The notes below the pieces were generated by a model that was not told the DNA's origin, searched no databases, and saw nothing but the letters and a program-made list of their open reading frames with translations. A stretch of 9,464 nucleotides of DNA from Bacteroidales bacterium (GTDB lineage: Bacteria > Bacteroidota > Bacteroidia > Bacteroidales > Marinilabiliaceae), in assembly GCA_900766825.1 (NCBI GenBank), contig CAAFWU010000080.1, forward strand, positions 1-9,464, in the 5' to 3' direction. This document shows, piece after piece, positions 1 to 6,555 of this stretch. The position numbers were made by a program, and so were the translations under genes. Each line of letters begins with the position of its first letter. Position 1 is the first letter of the stretch.

Positions 1-1
1 A

Positions 2-1339
2 GCCGAGGTAACAAACCTAAGCGAATGCCACGAACCCTTCCTTCAACTCATTGAGGATGTGAGCCATACGGGGCGTCAGACAGCCAACCTTATGTACGGA
101 GTCCGCGGCTGGACCTTGCACCACAACACGGACATCTGGCGCTCTACGGGTGCTGTGGACTACGCCTCGTGCAGCGTATGGCCCACATGCAACGCCTGGT
201 TCTGTAGCCATTTGTGGGAGCATTACCTCTTTACGGGCGACCGTAAGTTTCTGACAGACAAGGCCTACCCCATCATGGCCGAGGCATGCCGTTTCTACTT
301 GGACTTTCTGGTGCGAGAGCCTGCTACAGGCTATTTAGTGGCATCGCCCTCAACATCGCCCGAGAACAACCCTGGGTTCAAGAAATATCACGATGATAAG
401 TTCAACAAAGATATGGCCCCAGCCATTTTTGCGGGCGTTGCCATGGACAACCAGATGATCTACGATCTGCTCTACACCACAAGTCAAGCAGCCGAGGCTC
501 TGGGCACAGACCAAGCCTTTGCCGACAGCCTCGATGCTGTGCGAGCTCAGTTGCCTCCCATGATGGTGGGAAGGTATGGTCAGATGCAGGAGTGGCTCAT
601 GGACTGGGACCGCGAGACCACTGGTCACCGCCACGTATCTCACCTATGGTGCGCCTACCCAGGCCGACAGGTATCGCCCTACGTTCAACCCGAGGCGGCA
701 GCGGCAGTCAAGAAGTCGCTCATTGGTCGAGGCGATGCCTCGCGAGGGTGGTCGATGGGTTGGAAGGTCTGCCTATGGGCCCGTCTGCTGGATGGCAACC
801 ATGCCTTCACCCTCATAAAAAACCAGCTTAAGCTCAAGCCCCCCACGGCCACCGTGCGCGATCAGGATGGCGGCACCTACGCCAATATGTTCGATGCGCA
901 CCCACCCTTTCAGATCGACGGCAACTTTGGTTGCACCGCGGGCATTGCCGAGATGCTGGTGCAGAGCCACGATGGCAGTGTACACCTCTTGCCCGCCCTG
1001 CCCAACGAGTGGGGCGAGGGTCATGTGAGTGGCTTGAGAACCCGAGGCGGTTTCGTTATTGAGGACATGAAGTGGAAGGAAGGCAAACTGGTGTCTGCAA
1101 CCATACGATCTACCTTGGGTGGCAACCTGCGAATTCGCACAGCCACAGCCATCAAGTGCCGCAACGGCAAACTACGCACAGCCAAGGGCACAAACCCTAA
1201 TAGTTTGATGCAGCAGTACGACATGCCCCACCCCATTGTGAAAGACAAAAGTAAACTGGTGTCAATAGACTTGCCCAAGACAACGGTGTACGACATTGAT
1301 ACTCAGGCTGGTGACACATTTACTTTTATAGCCAAGTAG
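2..1339 (+). CDS. Glycoside hydrolase family 95 (alpha-L-fucosidase type), C-terminal part, left end off window
   Basis: The frame is open from base 2, so the gene starts upstream of the window; the GTG at 59 is an internal codon, because the residues before it (NLSECHEP at 17-40) are already a GH95 family motif. About 445 residues are present of a family that usually runs 750-800. Numbering from base 59, family motifs are HHNTDIW (about 21-27), SPSTSPEN (96-103), QEWLMDWD (177-184), HRHVSH (190-195) and QIDGNFG (285-291), followed by a C-terminal beta-rich domain. By analogy with Bifidobacterium AfcA I take Glu102 (SPEN) as the general acid and Asp287 (QIDGNFG) as the partner that acts with active-site Asn residues; those Asn residues should lie upstream of the window. 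The family cleaves terminal alpha-1,2-fucose from glycans by inversion, and some members act on alpha-L-galactose, so the exact sugar is not settled. The signal peptide cannot be seen. The gene is GC-rich, unlike the convergent unit beyond its terminator. Confidence 0.93.
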   Translation, partial: AEVTNLSECHEPFLQLIEDVSHTGRQTANLMYGVRGWTLHHNTDIWRSTGAVDYASCSVWPTCNAWFCSHLWEHYLFTGDRKFLTDKAYPIMAEACRFYLDFLVREPATGYLVASPSTSPENNPGFKKYHDDKFNKDMAPAIFAGVAMDNQMIYDLLYTTSQAAEALGTDQAFADSLDAVRAQLPPMMVGRYGQMQEWLMDWDRETTGHRHVSHLWCAYPGRQVSPYVQPEAAAAVKKSLIGRGDASRGWSMGWKVCLWARLLDGNHAFTLIKNQLKLKPPTATVRDQDGGTYANMFDAHPPFQIDGNFGCTAGIAEMLVQSHDGSVHLLPALPNEWGEGHVSGLRTRGGFVIEDMKWKEGKLVSATIRSTLGGNLRIRTATAIKCRNGKLRTAKGTNPNSLMQQYDMPHPIVKDKSKLVSIDLPKTTVYDIDTQAGDTFTFIAK

Positions 1340-1362
1340 AGTTAAACACAGCGCAGAAAAAT

Positions 1363-1397
1363 AAAGCTCAGAGTGCCTTACGCACCCTGAGCTTTTT
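1363..1397. terminator. Bidirectional hairpin terminator between convergent genes
   Basis: AAAGCTCAGAGTGC (1363-1376) pairs with GCACCCTGAGCTTT (1382-1395) with a single A/C mismatch and a five-base loop. T5 ends the plus-strand side (1393-1397). On the minus strand the stem runs into TTTATTTTT, from the A-rich stretch 1357-1365. It sits 23 bases after the GH95 stop and can also end transcripts of the convergent DprA-like gene. Confidence 0.85.
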
Positions 1398-1415
1398 ATA
1401 TGATATGCAGAAAGT

Positions 1416-1451
1416 AAGGTAGAATGGTAGGCTTTTGAGCAATCCTACCTT
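1416..1451. repeat. Two alternative inverted repeats over the DprA-like stop codon
   Basis: GGTAGG (1426-1431) pairs with CCTACC (1444-1449), and AAGGTAG (1416-1422) pairs with CTACCTT (1445-1451). The two hairpins share their right-hand arm, so only one can form at a time. That shared arm contains the TAG stop of the minus-strand DprA-like gene. The pairing is seen in the sequence; any role in transcript 3'-end formation is inference. Confidence 0.5.
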
Positions 1452-2578
1452 TTATCATTGAACAGACTAGGCGGAGCGTTACCTTTCAGACAAAAATAAA
1501 CACGATTGCTTTCTTTTTTCTTTTCAACCTGTTGCATATTCTCAAGGTATCGTTTCATCTTATCAACCGTCCAATCCAAATGCAATCGCTCTAAGATCTC
1601 TTTAGCTGAGAGTTTTTCTACACCTGTTAGTATCGAAATCAATTCAGAATCGAACTTCTCTTTGCTCAATTGTTCTGGCGTCTTCAGTTCGACAGGATTC
1701 AAAGACAGCACTTTACCTTCCATATCGATGGCCGATGCACCTTTTTGAATAAGTAGCAGATTAGCATTATTCTCGCCCTTCTCTGGATATCTTACATAGA
1801 TTTGTCGTTGCTTCCGCAAACCGTCGATCACACCAGACCAAGTACCACCTTTTGAATCGCTTTGTGCTACAAATATTTCCGATGCCATACCGTAAATGAT
1901 GGGATTACGTGCCATGGCTAATTCAACAGACCATGGAGCCTTTGGGGCAAAAGAGCTCATCACCAAAACCCGACCCTGAACAATATGCTTAAAGTACTGT
2001 TTAAAACCAGAACTGAAAGTCAGGATTCCCTGCGGCAGAACGATTATACTTTTTCCGTTTGCCCCAACAGCGGAATCTAAAGCCTGCCGATCTACTCCTT
2101 TTGCAAATCCGCTAACCACAACTTTATTGCTGCTTGCTGCACTCTTTGCAATGTTATCAGTAAAGAAAAGAGACTTCTCGTCAGCATTCCTTGAACCAAC
2201 AATGGCTATAGAGGGATCTTGCAAAAGAGATTTATTACCCTTAGTAAATATTACTGTTGGGGCACCATACTTTAAGTTATCCTTTAATATTTGTGGATAC
2301 TCTTTAGAACAAATAGGCAGAATATCAAAGCCTTGAGCCATCAACTCGTCAACAAGAAAGGAGTTGTTGGCCAATTGAGTTTTAGACTCTTCAAACTGCA
2401 TTTTTTCGGTTTGGTCAAGCCCTACTTCATCCCAAATTGAAGGATTTTCAAATAATTCAATTATTGATATGGACGGTTTGCGCACATAGCATTTCGCATA
2501 TATCTCGTTCTTGCGCTTAGTCCACATCCTTGGGATAGATGCAAGAGTCACCCAATATGTCAATTCTTGTTTTATCAT
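1445..2578 (-). CDS. DprA/Smf-like Rossmann-fold protein, partner of the RecQ-PRTase fusion (ShosA-like)
   Basis: A 377-residue DprA/Smf family protein. The N-terminal part (about 1-75) is helical like the SAM/HhH-type domain of DprA. The Rossmann core (about 80-290) shows GAPTVIFTKGN (105-115), AIVGSR (125-130), SGFAKGVD (156-163), ARNPIIYG (223-230), KGG (243-245) and LLLIQKGA (274-281). A C-terminal winged-helix-like segment spans about 303-365. DprA proteins bind single-stranded DNA and load RecA during transformation. This one is divergent: the usual RNRIIAG loop reads RNPIIYG and the usual GTN motif before the last helix reads NNAN. The start is the ATG at 2578, because it overlaps the upstream stop as ATGA and has GGAGG six bases before it; a start at 2623 would lie inside the upstream gene. 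Pairing with a PRTase suggests the antitoxin-like role of ShosA rather than housekeeping DprA. The family call is firm and the role is inferred. Confidence 0.85.
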   Translation of the reverse strand: MIKQELTYWVTLASIPRMWTKRKNEIYAKCYVRKPSISIIELFENPSIWDEVGLDQTEKMQFEESKTQLANNSFLVDELMAQGFDILPICSKEYPQILKDNLKYGAPTVIFTKGNKSLLQDPSIAIVGSRNADEKSLFFTDNIAKSAASSNKVVVSGFAKGVDRQALDSAVGANGKSIIVLPQGILTFSSGFKQYFKHIVQGRVLVMSSFAPKAPWSVELAMARNPIIYGMASEIFVAQSDSKGGTWSGVIDGLRKQRQIYVRYPEKGENNANLLLIQKGASAIDMEGKVLSLNPVELKTPEQLSKEKFDSELISILTGVEKLSAKEILERLHLDWTVDKMKRYLENMQQVEKKKESNRVYFCLKGNAPPSLFNDKR

Positions 2579-4806
2579 AATGTGCCTCCAACTGTTTTTG
2601 CTATTACGATGGGAACAATGCACTTTGCCCCTTTAGCAGTTAATAATTTTCCAGCCTCTTTTAATGTTGCGCCACTGTCATATATGTCATCAAGCAAGAC
2701 TATGCATTTCCCTCTTACCACATACGCATCTACATCAAAAGCACCAGAAATATTGTCCTGTTTACAAACAGAACTCTGAAATATTTTCTGTTCCTGTGTT
2801 GTGCGCGTCTTGACTAAGTCGTGACTAATAGGGACGTTTATAACACGAGCAAACTTAGTGGCAAAGTTTTTCACAAGGTTGCCGGACTTGGTAGGCGGAA
2901 TGTACATAACAAGGTCAAAGTGAACTCCTTTGAACATCTTGCCAAACACAGATAGGGTCTTTTTTAGCAGAAAATCGGGGAAATCACCTCCGTTTTCATA
3001 CTTACTTCTGTGCAATGCAGCACCTATGTTTGACACGCCATAATACGATGCAGCACAACCATCTACCAAATGCGATGCCTTTGCTAAATGCTCTTTTAAA
3101 ATATCTACTTCTTCTGCGGTATAGTCTGAAGTATCGATGCTGTTGAAATACTTTTTCACAGGGTTTTGGTTATCACCTTCATTCTCATCTTTATCAGTTC
3201 TTTGCACTGATACTATATTTGGATAGGAGATGCTAACACGAAATCCACCTTTACTTCTAGTCCATGAGGCAAGAGATAAAATAGGGAAATTTGTTTCTCT
3301 AAACTTTTCCAACTTGGCAGTATACTCAAGAGAATCGATCACGTGGAGTTTCTCCAAATTAGTGTTGTCACAATTGGAGTAATTCACCTGTTCGTCACTA
3401 TCGAGGTAGTTACAAAGGTATTTCATTCTTGGCATATCAGTGTAAATATACTGCTCCATAGAACGAAGTTCCTTCAATTTGACTTCCCTAAGTTCCTCGA
3501 AATGTTTCGTATCCAGTTCAGGAGCATTAAACTGATACTCAATCTTCTTACTCCTTCCATACAAAACCTCTTTTGCAATTCCTTGATCTATAAGGTCAGC
3601 CTTGATTACTGTAGCTTGATTTTGCTTAAGATTAGCCCCTTTCAGAATCTCCCTTAGGGATAGGGGACCCTCTTGCAACAAATCAATAACTTTCTGATAC
3701 TTTTTTATTGAGGGGCGAGCACTTTCTATAAACGAGAGCGGGAGTTTAGAGTCGGCGGCAATACCACTTTCATTATCCTTATTCTCGTTATAAAACAGGA
3801 TTATACGTGTTGGTTTACCATCACGTCCTGCACGACCAATCTCTTGGTAATAGTGAATTGGAGACGCAGGCATCTGTGTGTGTATGATAAAACGAATGTC
3901 TGGTTTATCAATGCCCATACCCAAAGCATTGGTTGAGACAACACACTTCCATTGGTTCTCCATCAGCCCTTTTTCAATAGACTTACGGGTCTCGGCATCA
4001 AAACCAGCGTTGTAATCTGTGGCTTTTACACCAACGAACTTAAGCCACTTGGCGTAAATTTCAGTATCTACTCGTGTGCCTGTGTAAATAAGACCTGTGC
4101 CATTAATTGAATTGATATTCTGTGCCAACCATATCATTTTTTCATCTTCCGATTGAACTTTAAGCACCTGTAGCTCAAAATTTTGTCTTATGAGATTTCC
4201 TCTGATGGTTGTTAGCGTTCCACCAATTTGCTGCTCAATATCTAGCTGAACTCTTTTAGTTGCTGTAGCTGTTGTTGCAAGGATTGGTAAATACTTTGGA
4301 AGCAGTTGCACTAAATTGATAATTCTTCGGAAAGATGGTCTAAAATCATGCCCCCACATAGATATTGTGTGAGCTTCGTCAATCACAATCATCGATAGCT
4401 TTATTTGGCGAGTTGCCTCAATCCACTCATCATTTTCTTGTCTTTCTGGCGCAATATATAGAATCTTAATCTTATTATCCAACGCTTGGCGAATGGCTTC
4501 TTGATTTTCTTCGTGAGATTGTTCCGAATTTATGTAGGCAGCTGGAATTCCTCTTTTACGAAGACTATTCACCTGATCTCGCATTAGTGCTATTAATGGA
4601 GAAAAGATTACAGTGACTCCGTCAAACTGAGTGGCTGGGAACTGATAGCAAAGAGATTTGCCAAAACCTGTGCGCTCGATCATAAGAATGCGCTCACCCC
4701 TAAGTATCCGTTCTATAGCTTTCCACTGTTCATCATAAAAATGATTCAAACCGAAGATGGCCTTAAGTCTCTTTTCTGCCTCTTCCCTTGTGATTATTTC
4801 CTTCAT
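2575..4806 (-). CDS. RecQ-family helicase fused to a ComFC-like phosphoribosyltransferase (ShosT-like effector candidate)
   Basis: The 743 residues hold two enzymes. The SF2 helicase core (about 1-345) shows the RecQ Q-motif region FYDEQWKAI (23-31), Walker A ERTGFGKS (44-51), DEAH (143-146), TTATAT (178-183) and motif VI QEIGRAGRDG (321-330). A helix-turn-helix-like stretch follows (about 365-430), then a RecQ zinc-domain remnant (450-482) in which P459, Y476 and T482 stand where Cys is usual and only C479 remains. The C-terminal 160 residues match ComFC: ASYYG (586-590), KTRTTQEQ (666-673), NISGAF (685-690) and the PRPP loop VLLDDIYDSGAT (703-714) with Asp706/Asp707 intact. I infer ATP-driven 3'-5' unwinding linked to PRPP or nucleotide chemistry. 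The ATG at 4806 is chosen because family homology begins right after it. It is the first gene of a two-gene unit, overlapping the DprA-like start by four bases. PRTase plus DprA is the composition of the ShosTA defence system. Confidence 0.9.
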   Translation of the reverse strand: MKEIITREEAEKRLKAIFGLNHFYDEQWKAIERILRGERILMIERTGFGKSLCYQFPATQFDGVTVIFSPLIALMRDQVNSLRKRGIPAAYINSEQSHEENQEAIRQALDNKIKILYIAPERQENDEWIEATRQIKLSMIVIDEAHTISMWGHDFRPSFRRIINLVQLLPKYLPILATTATATKRVQLDIEQQIGGTLTTIRGNLIRQNFELQVLKVQSEDEKMIWLAQNINSINGTGLIYTGTRVDTEIYAKWLKFVGVKATDYNAGFDAETRKSIEKGLMENQWKCVVSTNALGMGIDKPDIRFIIHTQMPASPIHYYQEIGRAGRDGKPTRIILFYNENKDNESGIAADSKLPLSFIESARPSIKKYQKVIDLLQEGPLSLREILKGANLKQNQATVIKADLIDQGIAKEVLYGRSKKIEYQFNAPELDTKHFEELREVKLKELRSMEQYIYTDMPRMKYLCNYLDSDEQVNYSNCDNTNLEKLHVIDSLEYTAKLEKFRETNFPILSLASWTRSKGGFRVSISYPNIVSVQRTDKDENEGDNQNPVKKYFNSIDTSDYTAEEVDILKEHLAKASHLVDGCAASYYGVSNIGAALHRSKYENGGDFPDFLLKKTLSVFGKMFKGVHFDLVMYIPPTKSGNLVKNFATKFARVINVPISHDLVKTRTTQEQKIFQSSVCKQDNISGAFDVDAYVVRGKCIVLLDDIYDSGATLKEAGKLLTAKGAKCIVPIVIAKTVGGTL
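2585..2589 (-). promoter_or_regulatory. Strong Shine-Dalgarno site setting the DprA-like start
   Basis: GGAGG on the minus strand lies six bases before the ATG at 2578 and inside the end of the upstream coding region. Bacteroidetes genes rarely carry a clear Shine-Dalgarno site, and none of the other starts in this window has one. Together with the ATGA overlap (2575-2578) it fixes the start and points to coupled or ratio-controlled translation of the two proteins. Confidence 0.75.
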
Positions 4807-4894
4807 ATTTCAATTATATTTCTTTATTATACAATCAATTACTAAATCACAGACTGCCCTTCGGTAAATAAACTCTGTCTTGAGAATACAACAC

Positions 4895-4930
4895 TGCTAT
4901 ATGAGAGAAGTAGCTCTCATTCAAATAGCA
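4895..4930 (-). promoter_or_regulatory. Bulged hairpin in the leader of the RecQ-PRTase/DprA unit
   Basis: ATGAGAG (4901-4907) pairs perfectly with CTCTCAT (4914-4920) across a six-base loop. TGCTAT (4895-4900) pairs with ATAGCA (4925-4930), leaving a four-base bulge (TCAA). That gives 13 base pairs in total, about 90 bases upstream of the helicase start. In an AT-rich leader this is a clear structure, either a protein-binding dyad or a 5'-UTR hairpin. The rest of 4807-5041 is AT-rich with no credible gene. Confidence 0.5.
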
Positions 4931-4973
4931 ACATAGACTCCAATGTTCAAGATAGCCAAAGAGCGGTTTTGAA

Positions 4974-4981
4974 CAAATTTA
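4974..4981 (-). promoter_or_regulatory. Weak candidate Bacteroidetes -7 box for the RecQ-PRTase unit
   Basis: TAAATTTG on the minus strand matches the Bacteroidetes -7 consensus TAnnTTTG and lies about 170 bases upstream of the helicase start. No TTTG-type -33 box is found at the usual 19-21 base spacing, so this is a lead only. Confidence 0.25.
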
Positions 4982-5041
4982 ATGATTTTCTAAAACAATT
5001 GCGTGTTATAATTTGATGCAAAAGCAAGAAACAAACAGATA

Positions 5042-5069
5042 GGGGCGCGCCCCAAATAAGGCACACCCC
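5042..5069 (-). terminator. GC-rich hairpin terminator of the porin operon
   Basis: On the minus strand GGGGTGTGCC (5069-5060) pairs with GGCGCGCCCC (5051-5042) over ten pairs, two of them G-U. It is followed by T-rich sequence (TATCTGTTTGTTTC) and begins 30 bases after the stop of the secreted protein. The 3' part is itself the 12-base palindrome GGGGCGCGCCCC (5042-5053), so a second fold is possible. It insulates the RecQ-PRTase unit from operon read-through. Confidence 0.7.
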
Positions 5070-5099
5070 CATATTACATCTGATTTTCTCTATGCCAAA

Positions 5100-5873
5100 C
5101 TATTTGCGGATATATTTCTTGCCACCGCAGATATATATGCCACGGAAGTTACTCATATTGCCAATGGGCATACCGCAGAGATCATAGGTCACATTGGATG
5201 CGGCACCTCCTACGGTCACGTCCCTAACGGCATTGGTCTTGCTCTGCACAACCTTGATCTCGTCAATGTAGGCACGCTGCTTATCGGTCTCGGAGGATAC
5301 GGTAGAGAATGTTAAAGCAACAGAGGTGGCTGTTCCACTGATTGTTATGCTGTAAGTCTGGTTGGCTAAAATGGTCTCACCAGCCTTGCTCTCGGGCAAC
5401 TCTATGGCAATCTTGGTAAGGTTGACTTGCTCGCCATAGGTAAGCAAGGCACCTTCCGAAGCCTCGACATAGAGGGTTGTGACGTCGGCCAACTGAGCGG
5501 CGGCATTGAAGGTAAGGGTGGCACTCTTGCCATCAAGGGCGATGGAGGGCGTGGTTATGGAACCACTCTTTTTCTTGGTGGCAATGCGGATGCACTTGTT
5601 GCATATGGCCACCTTCTCGAGAGCACCCCAACCTGTTGCGTTATCGAGGTTTTCGGTGGTGAGCAAATCCTCGGCACCGACCTCTACACCAGCTTCGACG
5701 TCGTTGTCGAAGTAGCCATCGGTGCCACCCTGACCAGCCAGTTTGTCGAACGACTCATAGAAGATTACGTTGGTCTCGCCTGTCTGCTCGGTTTGTGCAT
5801 TGATGGTTAGGGCTGCGCCCAAGAAGAGGACGCTGAGCGCACTCTTAAAAATGTAACTTTGTTTCATACGCAT
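5100..5873 (-). CDS. Secreted beta-sandwich-like protein with Prevotella-type C-terminal tail
   Basis: A 257-residue exported protein of unknown function. A signal peptide covers residues 1-26 (KQSYIFKSALSVLFLGAAL core, cut after INA before Gln27). The mature part starts with NVIFYESFD (35-43) and continues with alternating beta strands (SITTPSIAL, ATLTFNAAA, SVALTFSTV), as in the jelly-roll adhesion or carbohydrate-binding modules of Bacteroidetes secreted proteins. Cys91 and Cys94 form a CxxC pair. The tail, YDLCGMPIG (230-238) and GIYICGGKKYIRK (245-257), has the form of the short C-terminal motif found on many Prevotella secreted proteins. A second in-frame ATG sits at 5867; I keep 5873, but the choice is not decided by any ribosome site. 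It is the last gene of the operon, only seven bases after the lipoprotein gene. The substrate is not recognisable. Confidence 0.8.
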   Translation of the reverse strand: MRMKQSYIFKSALSVLFLGAALTINAQTEQTGETNVIFYESFDKLAGQGGTDGYFDNDVEAGVEVGAEDLLTTENLDNATGWGALEKVAICNKCIRIATKKKSGSITTPSIALDGKSATLTFNAAAQLADVTTLYVEASEGALLTYGEQVNLTKIAIELPESKAGETILANQTYSITISGTATSVALTFSTVSSETDKQRAYIDEIKVVQSKTNAVRDVTVGGAASNVTYDLCGMPIGNMSNFRGIYICGGKKYIRK

Positions 5874-5880
5874 CTATTGT

Positions 5881-6534
5881 TTATTGATTTATTTCAGTTA
5901 GGGTCTCGGCATTGTTGTTCGACGCCCCATCGGTGCGGGCTATCATGAACCAGGCTCCCGTTCCATCGGGTTTGCGGCCATAGGCCATCTTTTCGGTGTC
6001 GCCATTATAGAGGGGGTCGGCTTCGTCCCACACCTGCCCCTTGGCAATGCTGGGGTTATAGAACATATCTACCACCGAATTGTCGGGTCCAAGGAGCTCT
6101 ATCTTGAGTGATTTCTTGGCCGAGAGACCAGAGGTGAAGCCAAGAGCATAGTCCGTTTGGTCGGAGAGGAGCACCAAATAGGCATGGGGTGCCATGGTGG
6201 TTGCAAGTGGTGCTACGTAGACCAACTCGCTATCGTTTTTGCGCAGCTGTATGCCTCCAATGTCTATGGTCTGATCGGATGTGTTGTATAACTCAATGAA
6301 TTTAGGCTTGTTACCATCCATCTCGTTGAGGCGAATGGCACGGAAATCGGTAGCATCGGAGGGGTCGGATATGTTGCCATTACCCTCATTATTTGAGTCG
6401 TTGTTGCTCTCGTTGCCTCCATTGACAACGTTGTTTATGCTGTCCCAATCGGGCTCCTCGTCGGTCTTGCAGGATGTTGCGGTGCCCAAGGCAACCACGG
6501 CTGCAAGGGTTGGCAAAAGGAATATCTTGTTCAT
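5881..6534 (-). CDS. Lamin-tail-domain lipoprotein, probably surface-exposed
   Basis: A 217-residue lipoprotein. The signal peptide ends in ATSC with the lipidated Cys at 22. The following KTDEE (23-27) resembles the acidic export signal that sends Bacteroidetes lipoproteins to the cell surface. An Asn/Gly/Ser-rich linker (about 33-60) leads to a lamin tail domain (about 64-200), seen as IRLNEMDGNKPKFIELYN (67-84), then IDIGGIQLRKN (90-100), HAYLVLLSD (117-125) and MAYGRKPDGTGAWF (183-196). In bacteria such immunoglobulin-like domains occur on cell-surface proteins and beside secreted nucleases and phosphatases, where they are thought to bind or present. No enzymatic domain is present here. 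It sits 21 bases after the porin stop and seven before the secreted protein, so all three are co-transcribed. The family is clear; the ligand is unknown. Confidence 0.87.
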   Translation of the reverse strand: MNKIFLLPTLAAVVALGTATSCKTDEEPDWDSINNVVNGGNESNNDSNNEGNGNISDPSDATDFRAIRLNEMDGNKPKFIELYNTSDQTIDIGGIQLRKNDSELVYVAPLATTMAPHAYLVLLSDQTDYALGFTSGLSAKKSLKIELLGPDNSVVDMFYNPSIAKGQVWDEADPLYNGDTEKMAYGRKPDGTGAWFMIARTDGASNNNAETLTEINQ

Positions 6535-6555
6535 TGCAGAAAAAAGGGTTCGTTA

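Noticed and set aside
59..61. GTG as the start of the GH95 gene
   Set aside because: The same frame is open to base 2 and the upstream residues are already conserved GH95 sequence, so the gene is cut by the window edge.
2579..2623. Longer start for the DprA-like gene at 2623 (adds 15 residues, MHCSHRN...)
   Set aside because: It lies wholly inside the PRTase coding end. The added residues do not look like a DprA N-terminus, while ATGA and GGAGG mark 2578.
4897..4920. Seven-codon upstream frame (MRATSLI) in the helicase leader, a possible leader peptide
   Set aside because: The ATG is a by-product of the palindromic ATGAGAG/CTCTCAT hairpin. There is no ribosome site and the frame is too short to support.
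5427..5810. 127-codon plus-strand frame opposite the secreted protein
   Set aside because: It is a shadow of the minus-strand gene, Gly-rich and with no motif or start context.
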